10,000 nucleotides of DNA from Flavobacterium sp. (GCF_020217025.1 NZ_JAIWOF010000049.1:1-10000); one strand, 5' to 3'. Counted from the first letter of the stretch, positions 1 to 7,596 are shown. The notes: a model not told the origin generated them from the letters alone. Numbers and translations: made by a program.

Positions 1-2166
1 AAAATGCCTTCGTTTGACGATTTAGAAAATCCAGATTCAAACGTAGCTACCGAAATTATTTCTTCAGATGGAGTAGTGATTGGTAAATTTTACAAAGAAA
101 ACAGAACTCCAGTAAAATATGAAGAACTTCCTCAACATTTAGTGAAGGCTTTAGTAGCAACAGAAGACGAACGTTTTTATGAACATTCAGGAATTGATGC
201 TAAAGGAACTTTACGTGCCGTTGTGCGATTAGGTAGAGATGGTGGTGCGAGTACGCTAACCCAACAGTTAGCTAAAAACTTGTTTCACGGTGAAGGTTCA
301 AAATTTATCTTATTTAGGGTAATTCAAAAAGTAAAAGAATGGATTATTGCCATTCGTTTGGAACGTCAATATACCAAACAAGAAATCATTGCTTTGTACT
401 TGAATCAAGTAGATTTCGTAAATGGTGCGGTTGGAATTCGTTCGGCAGCAAAAATCTACATGAACAAAGAACCAAAAGATCTAACTATTGAAGAATCGGC
501 TTTGTTTGTGGGAATGTTAAAAAATCCGTCACTTTACAATCCAAATCGTAAAAAAAGAGCCAAATTAGTTTTAGACAGAAGAAACACGGTTTTAGGTCAG
601 ATGGTTAAAAACGACGTAATTTCTGAAGCTAAAAAAGAAGAACTAAGTAAACTTCCAATCAAATTAGATTTTAGACCTGAAAGTCATTCTGAAGGAAGTG
701 CAACTTACTTTAGAGAATATTTAAGAGATTTCATGAAAAAATGGGTGAAAGAGCATTTAAAACCTGATGGAACCGAATATGATTTGTATCGTGATGGTTT
801 AAAAATCTATACTACCATTGATTCCAAAATGCAGCAATATGCTGAAGAAGCGGTTTACGAACATCTTAAAAATGTTCAAAAAGAGTTTTTCAAAGGAATG
901 AAAGACAAAGAAAATGCTCCTTTTGTTGATATTACTCCAGAACAAACCCAACAAATTATGAACCAAGCCATGAAAAATTCAGAGCGTTGGAGAAAAATGG
1001 ATTTGAATGGAAAAACTAAAGAAGAAATTATTAAGTCTTTTGATGTACCAGCAAAAATGAAGATTTTTACTTATGATGGAGAAAGAGATACCATCATGAC
1101 GCCTAGAGATTCAATTATATATTATAAGCATTTTTTACAAACAGGAATGATGGCTATGGAACCTCGTACAGGTCATATTAAAGCTTGGGTAGGTGGTGTT
1201 AATTATAAATATTTCCAATACGATCACGTAGGGCAAGGAGCTAGACAAGTAGGTTCAACTTTTAAACCGTTTGTGTACGCAACAGTTATGGAACAATTAC
1301 AAATGTCCCCATGTGATTCTATTATAGATAGTTATTTCACTATGCCAAAAGGAAAATGGGGAATCGATGCAGATTGGTCACCTAAAAATTCAGACGGAAA
1401 TTACAGAGGTACTATCACACTTCAAAAAGCACTAGCTAATTCAGTGAATACGGTTTCAGCAAAATTAATTGATAAAGTTGGACCTCAAGCTGTTGCTGAT
1501 ATGGCTAAAGAATTAGGAATTACTTCAAAAATTCCAGTTCAACCGTCCATTGCTTTAGGTGCCGTAGATATTACAGTTGAAGAAATGGTTGGTGCAATGA
1601 GTACTTTTGCTAATCAAGGCGTTTACGTAAAGCCTAATTTCATTATAAAAATTGAAGATAAAAATGGTGTTGTAATTGACCAACCGATGCCAGTTACAAA
1701 AGATGTAGTGAACAAAGATGTGGCTTATGCTGTTGTAAAATTAATGGAAGGTGTAACACAATCTGGAACTGGATCAAGATTAAAATGGGGCGGTGGTGGT
1801 TTCATCCAATACGATTATAGTTTTGGAAATCCAATTGCAGGAAAAACAGGAACTTCTCAAAACAACTCAGATGGTTGGTTTATCGGAATGGTTCCAAATT
1901 TAGCAGCTGGAATTTGGGTTGGAAATGAAGATAGAGCAGCACATTTTCGTTCTACACACATGGGACAAGGAGCTACGACTGCATTACCAATTTGGGGTCT
2001 TTTCATGAAAAAATGTTATGCAGATAGTGATTTAGATGTATCAAAAGAACCATTTGAACGTCCAGAAGATTTACAAATTAAGGTGGATTGTTGGACACCC
2101 AAAAAAGTGGTAGATACGACTGCTGTTCCAACAGACGAACCTAATATGGACGAATTCGGATTATAA
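1..2166 (+). CDS. Class A penicillin-binding protein (PBP1A-type), 5'-truncated
   Basis: Bifunctional peptidoglycan synthase: a GT51 glycosyltransferase polymerises lipid II and a transpeptidase cross-links the strands on the outer face of the inner membrane. Counting from the ATG at position 4, the GT51 part covers about residues 20-210. It shows EDERFYEHSG (54-63, catalytic Glu54), GASTLTQQLAKN (81-92; GGSTITQQ is usual, so an Ala replaces the second Gly) and EIIALYLNQ (127-135). The transpeptidase shows all three motifs: STFK (418-421, nucleophile Ser418), SVN (480-482) and KTGTS (614-618). The reading frame is open to the left edge. The visible protein starts in the extracytoplasmic stalk, without the cytoplasmic tail and membrane anchor the family has, so the true start lies upstream and the ATG at 4 is internal. 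The family assignment is very secure; which PBP1 paralogue it is cannot be told from here. Confidence 0.95.
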   Translation, partial: KMPSFDDLENPDSNVATEIISSDGVVIGKFYKENRTPVKYEELPQHLVKALVATEDERFYEHSGIDAKGTLRAVVRLGRDGGASTLTQQLAKNLFHGEGSKFILFRVIQKVKEWIIAIRLERQYTKQEIIALYLNQVDFVNGAVGIRSAAKIYMNKEPKDLTIEESALFVGMLKNPSLYNPNRKKRAKLVLDRRNTVLGQMVKNDVISEAKKEELSKLPIKLDFRPESHSEGSATYFREYLRDFMKKWVKEHLKPDGTEYDLYRDGLKIYTTIDSKMQQYAEEAVYEHLKNVQKEFFKGMKDKENAPFVDITPEQTQQIMNQAMKNSERWRKMDLNGKTKEEIIKSFDVPAKMKIFTYDGERDTIMTPRDSIIYYKHFLQTGMMAMEPRTGHIKAWVGGVNYKYFQYDHVGQGARQVGSTFKPFVYATVMEQLQMSPCDSIIDSYFTMPKGKWGIDADWSPKNSDGNYRGTITLQKALANSVNTVSAKLIDKVGPQAVADMAKELGITSKIPVQPSIALGAVDITVEEMVGAMSTFANQGVYVKPNFIIKIEDKNGVVIDQPMPVTKDVVNKDVAYAVVKLMEGVTQSGTGSRLKWGGGGFIQYDYSFGNPIAGKTGTSQNNSDGWFIGMVPNLAAGIWVGNEDRAAHFRSTHMGQGATTALPIWGLFMKKCYADSDLDVSKEPFERPEDLQIKVDCWTPKKVVDTTAVPTDEPNMDEFGL

Positions 2167-2184
2167 ACAACAACAAACCAAAAT

Positions 2185-2883
2185 ATGATTTCTAGAAAAG
2201 TAAATAACGTTCAAGAAGCTTTAGAAGGAATTCAAGACGGACAAACCATCATGTTAGGTGGTTTTGGTCTTTGTGGTATTCCTGAAAATAGTATTGCTGA
2301 ATTAGTTCGCAAAAATGTAACCAATTTAACTTGTATTTCAAACAATGCAGGCGTGGATGATTTTGGATTGGGATTGCTATTGCAAAAACGTCAAATCAAA
2401 AAAATGATTTCTTCTTACGTGGGAGAAAATGCTGAGTTCGAACGTCAAATGCTTTCAGGTGAATTAGAAGTAGAACTAACGCCTCAAGGAACTTTAGCTG
2501 AAAAATGTCGTGCTGCACAAGCCGGAATTCCAGCATTCTTTACCCCAGCAGGTTTTGGTACAGAAGTAGCTGAAGGGAAAGAGGTTCGTGAATTCAATGG
2601 GAAAATGCACGTTTTAGAATATGCCTACAAAGCCGATTTTTCTATCGTAAAAGCATGGAAAGGTGACGAAGCAGGTAACTTAATTTTCAAAGGAACGGCT
2701 CGTAACTTCAATGCACCAATGGCTGGAGCAGCAAAAATCACTATCGCTGAGGTAGAAGAATTAGTGCCAGCAGGAACTTTAAATCCAAACGAAATTCACA
2801 TTCCAGGAATTATGGTAAATCGTATTTTTCAAGGAGAGAAATTTGAGAAAAGAATTGAGCAAAGAACAGTTCGTCAAAAGTAA
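2185..2883 (+). CDS. scoA: 3-oxoacid CoA-transferase subunit A
   Basis: Alpha subunit of a family I CoA-transferase, probably succinyl-CoA:3-ketoacid CoA-transferase, which moves CoA between succinyl-CoA and acetoacetate in ketone-body or short-chain acid use. It is cytoplasmic and works as a complex with the next gene product. The 232 residues match the usual size of a free alpha subunit. Diagnostic stretches are [10 protein letters not shown] (25-34), [10 protein letters not shown] (97-106) and the [16 protein letters not shown] region (111-126). The catalytic Glu is on the beta subunit, as expected. The gene starts 18 bp after the PBP stop, so read-through from the PBP is possible, and scoB follows after 40 bp. 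The ATG has no clear Shine-Dalgarno sequence, which is normal for this phylum. Closely related acetate or butyrate CoA-transferases cannot be excluded from sequence alone. Confidence 0.93.
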   Translation: MISRKVNNVQEALEGIQDGQTIMLGGFGLCGIPENSIAELVRKNVTNLTCISNNAGVDDFGLGLLLQKRQIKKMISSYVGENAEFERQMLSGELEVELTPQGTLAEKCRAAQAGIPAFFTPAGFGTEVAEGKEVREFNGKMHVLEYAYKADFSIVKAWKGDEAGNLIFKGTARNFNAPMAGAAKITIAEVEELVPAGTLNPNEIHIPGIMVNRIFQGEKFEKRIEQRTVRQK

Positions 2884-2885
2884 TC

Positions 2886-2909
2886 AGTGTTCAGTTTTTA
2901 GTGTTCAGT
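2886..2909. repeat. Spacer repeat, two copies of AGTGTTCAGT
   Basis: The 40-bp gap between scoA and scoB contains two exact direct copies of AGTGTTCAGT (2886-2895 and 2900-2909) separated by four T. The same 10-mer occurs twice more after the methyltransferase gene. No function can be read from it. It looks like a remnant of a short dispersed intergenic repeat. Confidence 0.75.
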
Positions 2910-2923
2910 AAAAAGAAATAATT

Positions 2924-3580
2924 ATGTTATCAAAAGAAGATATAGCAAAAAGAATAGCACAAGAAGTGAAAGACGGTTACTATGTAAACTTAGGAATCGG
3001 AATCCCAACTTTAGTTGCCAATTATGTTCGTACGGATATTTCAGTTGAATTTCAGTCCGAAAATGGAGTTTTAGGAATGGGTCCATTTCCATTTGAAGGA
3101 GAAGAAGATGCCGATATTATCAACGCAGGAAAACAAACGATTACCACTTTACCAGGAGCAAGTTTCTTTGATTCGGCTTTTAGTTTCGGAATGATTCGTG
3201 CGCAAAAAGTAGATTTAACCATTTTAGGTGCGATGGAAGTTTCTGAAAATGGAGATATTGCCAACTGGAAAATTCCAGGAAAAATGGTAAAAGGAATGGG
3301 TGGCGCCATGGATTTAGTAGCTTCTGCAGAAAATATTATCGTAGCCATGATGCACGTAAATAAAGCTGGAGAATCGAAAATCTTGAAAAAATGTACACTT
3401 CCACTAACAGGTGTTGGTTGTGTGAAAAAAGTTGTTACAGAATTAGCGGTTTTAGAAATCACACCAAAAGGTTTTAAATTGTTAGAACGCGCACCAGGTG
3501 TTTCAGTAGAAGACATCATAAAAGCAACAGAAGCTAATTTAATCATAGAAGGAGATATTCCGGAAATGAAAATAGATTAA
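2924..3580 (+). CDS. scoB: 3-oxoacid CoA-transferase subunit B
   Basis: Beta subunit and catalytic partner of the preceding gene product. The 218 residues are normal for this subunit. The active-site motif SENGVLGMGP (45-54) carries the conserved Glu46, which in this family forms the glutamyl-CoA thioester intermediate. Other family landmarks are LGIGIPTL (23-30), GAMEVSENGDIANWKIPGK (102-120) and GMGGAMDL (124-131). The paired A and B genes on the same strand, with all key residues present, indicate a functional enzyme. The substrate is inferred as succinyl-CoA plus acetoacetate from the ScoA/ScoB type. A 164-residue open frame on the opposite strand inside this gene is a coding shadow. The gene ends just before a palindromic repeat element that could act as its 3' end. 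Confidence 0.93.
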   Translation: MLSKEDIAKRIAQEVKDGYYVNLGIGIPTLVANYVRTDISVEFQSENGVLGMGPFPFEGEEDADIINAGKQTITTLPGASFFDSAFSFGMIRAQKVDLTILGAMEVSENGDIANWKIPGKMVKGMGGAMDLVASAENIIVAMMHVNKAGESKILKKCTLPLTGVGCVKKVVTELAVLEITPKGFKLLERAPGVSVEDIIKATEANLIIEGDIPEMKID

Positions 3581-3595
3581 TAATGAATTTTTAGT

Positions 3596-3699
3596 TTACC
3601 GCAGATTCGCAGATTACAATTTTTAATATCTGTGGATCTGCGTTTTACTTCTATTTAACCCAATTTAAAAACAAATAACAATCTGCGAATCCGCGGTAA
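3596..3699. repeat. Palindromic intergenic repeat element, three related modules
   Basis: Most of the 132-bp gap between scoB and the methyltransferase gene is one palindromic element. The outer arms, 3596-3615 and 3680-3699, are inverted copies matching at 19 of 20 positions; the single mismatch is A3603 against C3692. A third, more diverged module at 3628-3642 lies in the same orientation as the right arm. It can pair with 3600-3614 (13 of 15 positions, 13-nt loop), so the left arm has two alternative partners. All modules are variants of a CGCAGATTCGCAGATT-like unit. Neither hairpin is followed by a strong T tract, so terminator activity for scoB is possible but not shown. A REP/REPIN-like dispersed repeat is the best description. 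Confidence 0.8.
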
Positions 3700-3712
3700 T
3701 ATTTTCAAAAGA

Positions 3713-4879
3713 ATGAGTTTTCCAAAAGTAATTTTAAAATCAGGTAAAGAAAAATCTATTCAACGTCGTCATCCTTGGATTTTCAGCGGTGCGGTTTATG
3801 GTGTGAGTCGTGAAATAAACGATGGCGAAATGGTGGATGTAGTCGATTCGAAAAACAATCATTTAGGAACTGGATATTTCAGCGACAAAGGAAGTATTGT
3901 AGTTCGAATTTTGACTTTCGGTGATGAAACTTTTTCTGATAACTTTTGGGCAGCCAAACTACAATCGGCTTGGTATTTACGCACCCAAATATTGGATTTT
4001 GAAGTTACAAATGCCTTTCGTGTGATTCATGGAGAAGGCGACGGAATTTCGGGATTGATTATTGATTATTACGATAAAAATTGGGTAATTCAAGCGCATT
4101 CCACGGGAGTTTTTCTTCAAATGGATAAAATCGCGGAAGCCATAAAATCCAATTTTCCAGACTATTGCGATACTATTTATTGTAAAAGCTCAGGAACTTT
4201 ACCGAATACAGGAACCGATTATTTCTTATTCGGAAATAAAGTAGAAGCAGTTGCAAAAGAGAATAATATTTTGTTTTCCGTTAATTGGGTAGAAGGACAA
4301 AAAACAGGTTTCTTCTTAGACCAACGTGAAAACAGAAAATTATTAGGTGAATTCTCAAATGGGAAAAAAGTATTAAACACGTTTTGTTATACTGGCGGAT
4401 TTTCAATTTATGCCATGAGCGCTGGAGCAAAATTGGTAACTTCGGTGGATATTTCTCAAAAAGCTGTGGATTTAGCAGCGAGCAATATGGAATTAAATTT
4501 TCCAAACGCCAATCATAAAGCTGTAGCTGACGATGTATTCAACTTCATGAAAGAACACACGCAACAATACGATGTTATTGTTTTAGATCCACCCGCTTTC
4601 GCGAAAAGCATCAAAAGCAAACACACCGCAACGCAAGCCTACAAACGTTTAAATATTGCCGGATTAAAAGCCTTAGCTCCAAACGGAATTTTATTCACCT
4701 TCTCTTGTTCGCAAGTGATTGATGATGTTTTATTCTACAACACCGTTGCAGCGGCAGCCATTGAAACGGGAAGAAATATCAGAGTTTTACACAAATTAGA
4801 ACAAGGTCCAGATCACCCAACTAACATTTATCACCCAGAAGGACATTATTTAAAAGGATTGGTGTTGTTTGTGGAGTAG
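3713..4879 (+). CDS. RlmI-like class I SAM-dependent 23S rRNA methyltransferase
   Basis: Predicted 5-methylcytosine methyltransferase of the RlmI/YccW family, which in E. coli modifies C1962 of 23S rRNA. The protein is cytoplasmic. Its 388 residues are close to the family norm of about 390-400. An N-terminal PUA RNA-binding domain (about residues 5-75) includes HPWIFSGAV (20-28). A central segment has the typical GEGDGISGLIIDYY (107-120). The C-terminal Rossmann methyltransferase has EGQKTGFFLDQREN (194-207), the SAM-binding motif NTFCYTGGFS (222-231), LDPPAF (291-296) and SCS (331-333), whose Cys332 is the likely catalytic thiol. The ATG at 3713 directly follows the palindromic element, so the gene may have its own promoter in or near it, but I see no convincing box. 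The exact target base is inferred from the family. Confidence 0.92.
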   Translation: MSFPKVILKSGKEKSIQRRHPWIFSGAVYGVSREINDGEMVDVVDSKNNHLGTGYFSDKGSIVVRILTFGDETFSDNFWAAKLQSAWYLRTQILDFEVTNAFRVIHGEGDGISGLIIDYYDKNWVIQAHSTGVFLQMDKIAEAIKSNFPDYCDTIYCKSSGTLPNTGTDYFLFGNKVEAVAKENNILFSVNWVEGQKTGFFLDQRENRKLLGEFSNGKKVLNTFCYTGGFSIYAMSAGAKLVTSVDISQKAVDLAASNMELNFPNANHKAVADDVFNFMKEHTQQYDVIVLDPPAFAKSIKSKHTATQAYKRLNIAGLKALAPNGILFTFSCSQVIDDVLFYNTVAAAAIETGRNIRVLHKLEQGPDHPTNIYHPEGHYLKGLVLFVE

Positions 4880-4886
4880 ATTAGAA

Positions 4887-4917
4887 AGTGTTCAGTGGTC
4901 AGTTTGAAGTGTTCAGT
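4887..4917. repeat. Spacer repeat, two more copies of AGTGTTCAGT
   Basis: Just after the methyltransferase stop, exact copies of AGTGTTCAGT occur at 4887-4896 and 4908-4917. A partial unit (GGTCAGTTT, 4897-4905) lies between them. The copies have the same orientation as those in the scoA-scoB gap, but the period here is 21 rather than 14 bp. This supports a family of related but rearranged spacer repeats. Confidence 0.75.
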
Positions 4918-4933
4918 GGTTTGTGCATAGTTT

Positions 4934-4952
4934 GTCATTTCGTAGGAATCTC
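4934..4952. repeat. Possible GTCATTTCG...GAATCTC spacer repeat fragment
   Basis: The string GTCATTTCGTAGGAATCTC resembles a short repeat I recall as frequent in spacers of Bacteroidota genomes. It occurs once in the window, so repeat status rests on recollection and not on a second copy here. It lies about 37 bp before the next ATG and could overlap that gene's leader. Confidence 0.35.
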
Positions 4953-4988
4953 AAGTTATTTTGCTCATGACATAAATATTATTCACTT

Positions 4989-5387
4989 ATGAAATCAATT
5001 TCAAATTTTTTGAAAGCATCCATTATTATAGTTTTAATTTTAATTATTTCATATAGTTTTCCTTCTATGTTTGCTAAGGGAGGAATGGATAGGGATTTTC
5101 ATTATTTAAACTTTCTATTTGTAGCAATAGTTGGAATGATATTAATTTATGATTTTTATAAAATCAATTTCTTTAAGAAAGTTTTATTTTTATTTATAGT
5201 TTCATTATTTGCATTTATTTCAGGAATATATTTGGTTCAAGAAATATTTGAGAATATTTATGATAATGATTATGAATTATATATTAGATTTAATGACGTT
5301 GTTTTTAAAACTAATATTATTTTTTATAGTGTTCTCATCTTTATAGAATTAACATGTTTTGAAATTATTAAGAGATTTTACAAATAA
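4989..5387 (+). CDS. Hypothetical four-helix membrane protein
   Basis: I do not recognise this 132-residue protein. It is strongly hydrophobic, with four likely membrane helices at about residues 8-28, 40-57, 64-83 and 104-126. Loops are short; one is acidic (about 87-98, rich in Glu, Asp and Tyr) and the C-terminus is short and basic (KRFYK). Codon use is far more AT-rich than in neighbouring genes: positions 5161-5220 contain only 8 G or C in 60 bases, against 27 in 60 for 4621-4680 in the methyltransferase gene. Part of that comes from Phe, Ile and Leu codons. The ATG at 4989 opens directly into the first helix, and no Shine-Dalgarno sequence is visible. Its neighbours are repeat fragments upstream and another small membrane-protein gene 60 bp downstream. 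It is probably a real gene, but no function can be given. Confidence 0.65.
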   Translation: MKSISNFLKASIIIVLILIISYSFPSMFAKGGMDRDFHYLNFLFVAIVGMILIYDFYKINFFKKVLFLFIVSLFAFISGIYLVQEIFENIYDNDYELYIRFNDVVFKTNIIFYSVLIFIELTCFEIIKRFYK

Positions 5388-5447
5388 AAAAACTATTTAA
5401 AAATCTAAAGGTTATTAATTGTTTTTCTTCATAATTAAACTTCAATC

Positions 5448-5822
5448 ATGTTCAAAAAATCACACATCATAAAAACCACTCTTTCAAAAGAAGAAATCAT
5501 TACAATTCTTCAAAGTAAAGTTGAAAATTTTCATCGAGATAATTCTAAATTTGATTTTGAGGGACAAATAAATCCAAATGGTGATTTTTGTATTAAACCC
5601 ACTTTTGATTTTGGTCCAAGGGAACAATTTCGACCTGAAATATTAGGAAAGATTCATGGTTCATCCATAGATTTAGAATTTACAATTAGCACTTTTTTAA
5701 AGCGATTGTTTTTACTTATAATTGCTATGGAATTTGTATTTGTAGTTTTTATTTATAATAAATTCGAAGATTTACAAGTTTTGTTGTTTTTTCCTTTTCT
5801 GCTTATTTTTTTATCGTTTTAA
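5448..5822 (+). CDS. Hypothetical small membrane protein, probably frameshifted near its 3' end
   Basis: As written, this encodes 124 residues. A soluble N-terminal part (about 1-80) contains a Lys/Glu-rich helix and then strands around FEGQINPNGDFCIKP (37-51) and FRPEILGKIHG (61-71). Two membrane helices follow at about 84-103 and 109-123. It recalls small flavobacterial hypothetical proteins with a G-x-F-x-P-x-I-x-G-x-I-like segment before two helices, but I cannot name a family with confidence. The frame stops immediately after the second helix. A second frame then continues without a stop to 5884, and one extra T in the T7 run at 5806-5812 would join the two, giving 145 residues with a charged cytoplasmic tail. 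The gene may therefore be broken, phase-variable or affected by a sequencing error. Function is unknown. Confidence 0.6.
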   Translation: MFKKSHIIKTTLSKEEIITILQSKVENFHRDNSKFDFEGQINPNGDFCIKPTFDFGPREQFRPEILGKIHGSSIDLEFTISTFLKRLFLLIIAMEFVFVVFIYNKFEDLQVLLFFPFLLIFLSF

Positions 5823-5884
5823 AATTTACATTTGACAGTAAAGTCAAAATGGCAATAACGTTATTAGAATCTTATTTTAAATAA
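5806..5884 (+). pseudogene. T7 tract and out-of-frame 3' continuation of the preceding gene
   Basis: Seven T at 5806-5812 are followed in the shifted frame by codons from ATC at 5813 to the stop TAA at 5882-5884. These read IVLKFTFDSK, then VKMAITLLESYFK. This is a plausible amphipathic, charged tail after a membrane helix, unlike random AT-rich translation. With T8 in place of T7 the upstream frame runs straight into it. The restored stop falls at the edge of the hairpin terminator, as expected for a real gene end. Confidence 0.5.
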
Positions 5885-5922
5885 AAAACCCGCAAGTCTT
5901 TCAACTTACAGGTTTCTTTTTT
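5880..5922 (-). terminator. Hairpin terminator of the fumarase gene, possibly bidirectional
   Basis: Arms 5886-5897 and 5904-5915 enclose a 6-nt loop. Read on the minus strand, all 12 arm positions pair if two G-U wobbles are allowed, and the stem runs into T6, as expected of an intrinsic terminator 28 bp beyond the fumarase stop. On the plus strand the same two positions are C-A mismatches, but a T-rich run (CTTTTTTCTT) follows, so it may also end transcripts from the small membrane-protein genes. Confidence 0.75.
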
Positions 5923-5949
5923 CTTGCTTCTTTTCTCTTTTTTCTAAAA

Positions 5950-7551
5950 CTAAAGATTCATAAAGAAATCATTTCCTTTATCATCTGTAATAATAAACGC
6001 AGGGAAATCTTTTACTTCAATTTTTCTTACGGCTTCCATTCCTAATTCTGGGAAATCTACTACTTCAACCGATAAGATGTTTTCTTTTGCTAAAATCGCA
6101 GCAGGACCACCAATCGAACCTAAATAGAATCCACCGTGTTTTTTACAAGCGTTCATTACGTCTTTGCTTCGGTTTCCTTTCGCTAACATAATCATGCTTC
6201 CGCCAGCGGCTTGGAATTCGTCTACATAAACATCCATTCTTCCTGCAGTGGTTGGTCCAAAACTTCCTGAAGGCATTCCGTCTGGAGTTTTTGCAGGACC
6301 AGCGTAATATACTGGATGATTTTTGAAATACTCTGGCATTGGTTTACCAGCGTCTAACAATTCTTTGATTTTGGCATGAGCGATATCACGTGCTACAATC
6401 AAAGTTCCATTTAATTTCAAACGTGTTTTGATTGGGTATTTTGATAACTCAGCTAAAATTTCTTTCATTGGTTTGTTTAAATCAACTTCTACCGCAGGCT
6501 CTAAATGAGGCGCTGTTTCAGGTAAAAATTGTGCTGGATTGGTTTCCAATTGTTCTAAGAAAATACCCTCTTTCGTAATTTTTCCTTTGATATTTCTATC
6601 TGCCGAACAAGAAACTCCCATTCCCACCGGACAAGATGCCGCGTGACGAGGTAAACGAATTACACGAACATCATGTGTTAAATATTTTCCGCCAAATTGT
6701 GCTCCAATTTGACTTTCTTGACAAATGATTTGCACTCTTTTTTCCCATTCTAAATCGCGAAACGCTTGGCCTGACATGTTTCCAGAAGTAGGTAAATGGT
6801 CATAATATCCAGCCGATGCTTTTTTCACGGCTGCTAAGTTTGCTTCTGCAGAAGTTCCGCCGATAACGATAGCTAAGTGATACGGAGGACAAGCTGCCGT
6901 TCCTAAATCCATAATGCGCTCACGAACAAATTCGTCTAACGATTTTTCATTTAACAACGATTTTGTTTTTTGATATAAAAACGTTTTGTTAGCCGAACCA
7001 CCGCCTTTTGTTAAAAATAAAAACTCATACGAATTCCCTTTTTTAGCATAAATATCAATTTGTGCTGGTAAGTTAGAGCCCGAGTTTTTCTCTTCAAACA
7101 TCGAAATCGGAACAATTTGCGAGTAACGAAGGTTTTTATTTTGGTAGGTATTGTAAATTCCTTTTGATAACCATTCGCCATCATCAACTCCTGTATATAC
7201 GTTTTCGCCTTTTTTTGCAACTACAATCGCAGTTCCAGTATCTTGGCAAGAAGGCAATTGACCTTCCACGGCTACAGCAGCATTTTGCAATAAATTATAA
7301 GCCACAAAACGGTCGTTGTCTGTTGCTTCTGGGTCTTCGATAATGTTTCTTAATTTTTGTAAATGTGCCGAACGCAACATAAATGAAACGTCGTCCATAG
7401 CTTCTTGAGCTAATAGTTCTAATCCTTTTGGGTCAACCACTAAGATTTCTCTATCGCCAAGTTGCTCAACTTTTACGTAATCGGAAGTTAATTTTTTGTA
7501 GTGTGTATCGTCTTTTAAAATAGGATACGGGTCTTGATATAAAAAGTCCAT
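5950..7551 (-). CDS. Class I fumarate hydratase, [4Fe-4S]
   Basis: Cytoplasmic TCA-cycle enzyme that interconverts fumarate and L-malate. It is the iron-sulphur class related to E. coli FumA/FumB, not the class II FumC type. The 533 residues fit the class. An N-terminal catalytic domain holds the three cluster cysteines in SCQDTGTA (Cys102), GTAACPPYH (Cys221) and [10 protein letters not shown] (Cys315). Each is three residues lower than the E. coli FumA cluster cysteines as I recall them (105, 224, 318). The C-terminal swivelling beta domain shows [10 protein letters not shown] (431-440), KGNRS (458-462) and GSIGGPAA (478-485). I chose the ATG at 7549-7551 over a TTG 18 codons upstream, because the extension lies in a repeat-bearing spacer and the cysteine spacing fits the ATG start. 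The neighbouring minus-strand gene ends 75 bp upstream. Confidence 0.95.
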   Translation of the reverse strand: MDFLYQDPYPILKDDTHYKKLTSDYVKVEQLGDREILVVDPKGLELLAQEAMDDVSFMLRSAHLQKLRNIIEDPEATDNDRFVAYNLLQNAAVAVEGQLPSCQDTGTAIVVAKKGENVYTGVDDGEWLSKGIYNTYQNKNLRYSQIVPISMFEEKNSGSNLPAQIDIYAKKGNSYEFLFLTKGGGSANKTFLYQKTKSLLNEKSLDEFVRERIMDLGTAACPPYHLAIVIGGTSAEANLAAVKKASAGYYDHLPTSGNMSGQAFRDLEWEKRVQIICQESQIGAQFGGKYLTHDVRVIRLPRHAASCPVGMGVSCSADRNIKGKITKEGIFLEQLETNPAQFLPETAPHLEPAVEVDLNKPMKEILAELSKYPIKTRLKLNGTLIVARDIAHAKIKELLDAGKPMPEYFKNHPVYYAGPAKTPDGMPSGSFGPTTAGRMDVYVDEFQAAGGSMIMLAKGNRSKDVMNACKKHGGFYLGSIGGPAAILAKENILSVEVVDFPELGMEAVRKIEVKDFPAFIITDDKGNDFFMNL

Positions 7552-7571
7552 TTTGTGTATGTTTTGAAAGG

Positions 7572-7579
7572 TAAAGTTA
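7572..7579 (-). promoter_or_regulatory. Weak candidate -7 box for the fumarase gene
   Basis: On the minus strand, TAACTTTA matches the Bacteroidota -7 consensus TAnnTTTG at every fixed position except the last. It lies 20 bp before the fumarase ATG. A CTTG that could serve as the -33 element is 23 bp further upstream, slightly too far. It is plausible only because a promoter is expected in this spacer. Confidence 0.3.
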
Positions 7580-7596
7580 CGGATTTTTGTTTTTCT

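Noticed and set aside
4..6. ATG at position 4 as the true start of the penicillin-binding protein
   Set aside because: The frame is open upstream to the edge, and the family's cytoplasmic tail and membrane anchor would be missing. The start is outside the window.
3052..3546. 164-residue open frame on the minus strand inside scoB
   Set aside because: It lies wholly within a clear ScoB coding sequence, has no recognisable motif, and its existence follows from the codon use of the real gene.
3596..3699. CRISPR-like repeat array
   Set aside because: There are only three modules, in opposing orientations, with unequal spacing and no cas genes nearby. It is a palindromic repeat, not an array.
4281..4505. 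74-residue minus-strand frame inside the methyltransferase gene
   Set aside because: Shadow of a strongly conserved coding region; no start context and no family resemblance.
4921..4988. Promoter at CATAGTTTG before the 132-residue protein gene
   Set aside because: The spacing inside the box does not fit TAnnTTTG (one base short), and there is no -33 TTTG at the right distance.
7011..7220. 69-residue minus-strand frame inside the fumarase gene
   Set aside because: It is in another frame of a well-supported gene on the same strand, basic and low-complexity in look, with no independent support.
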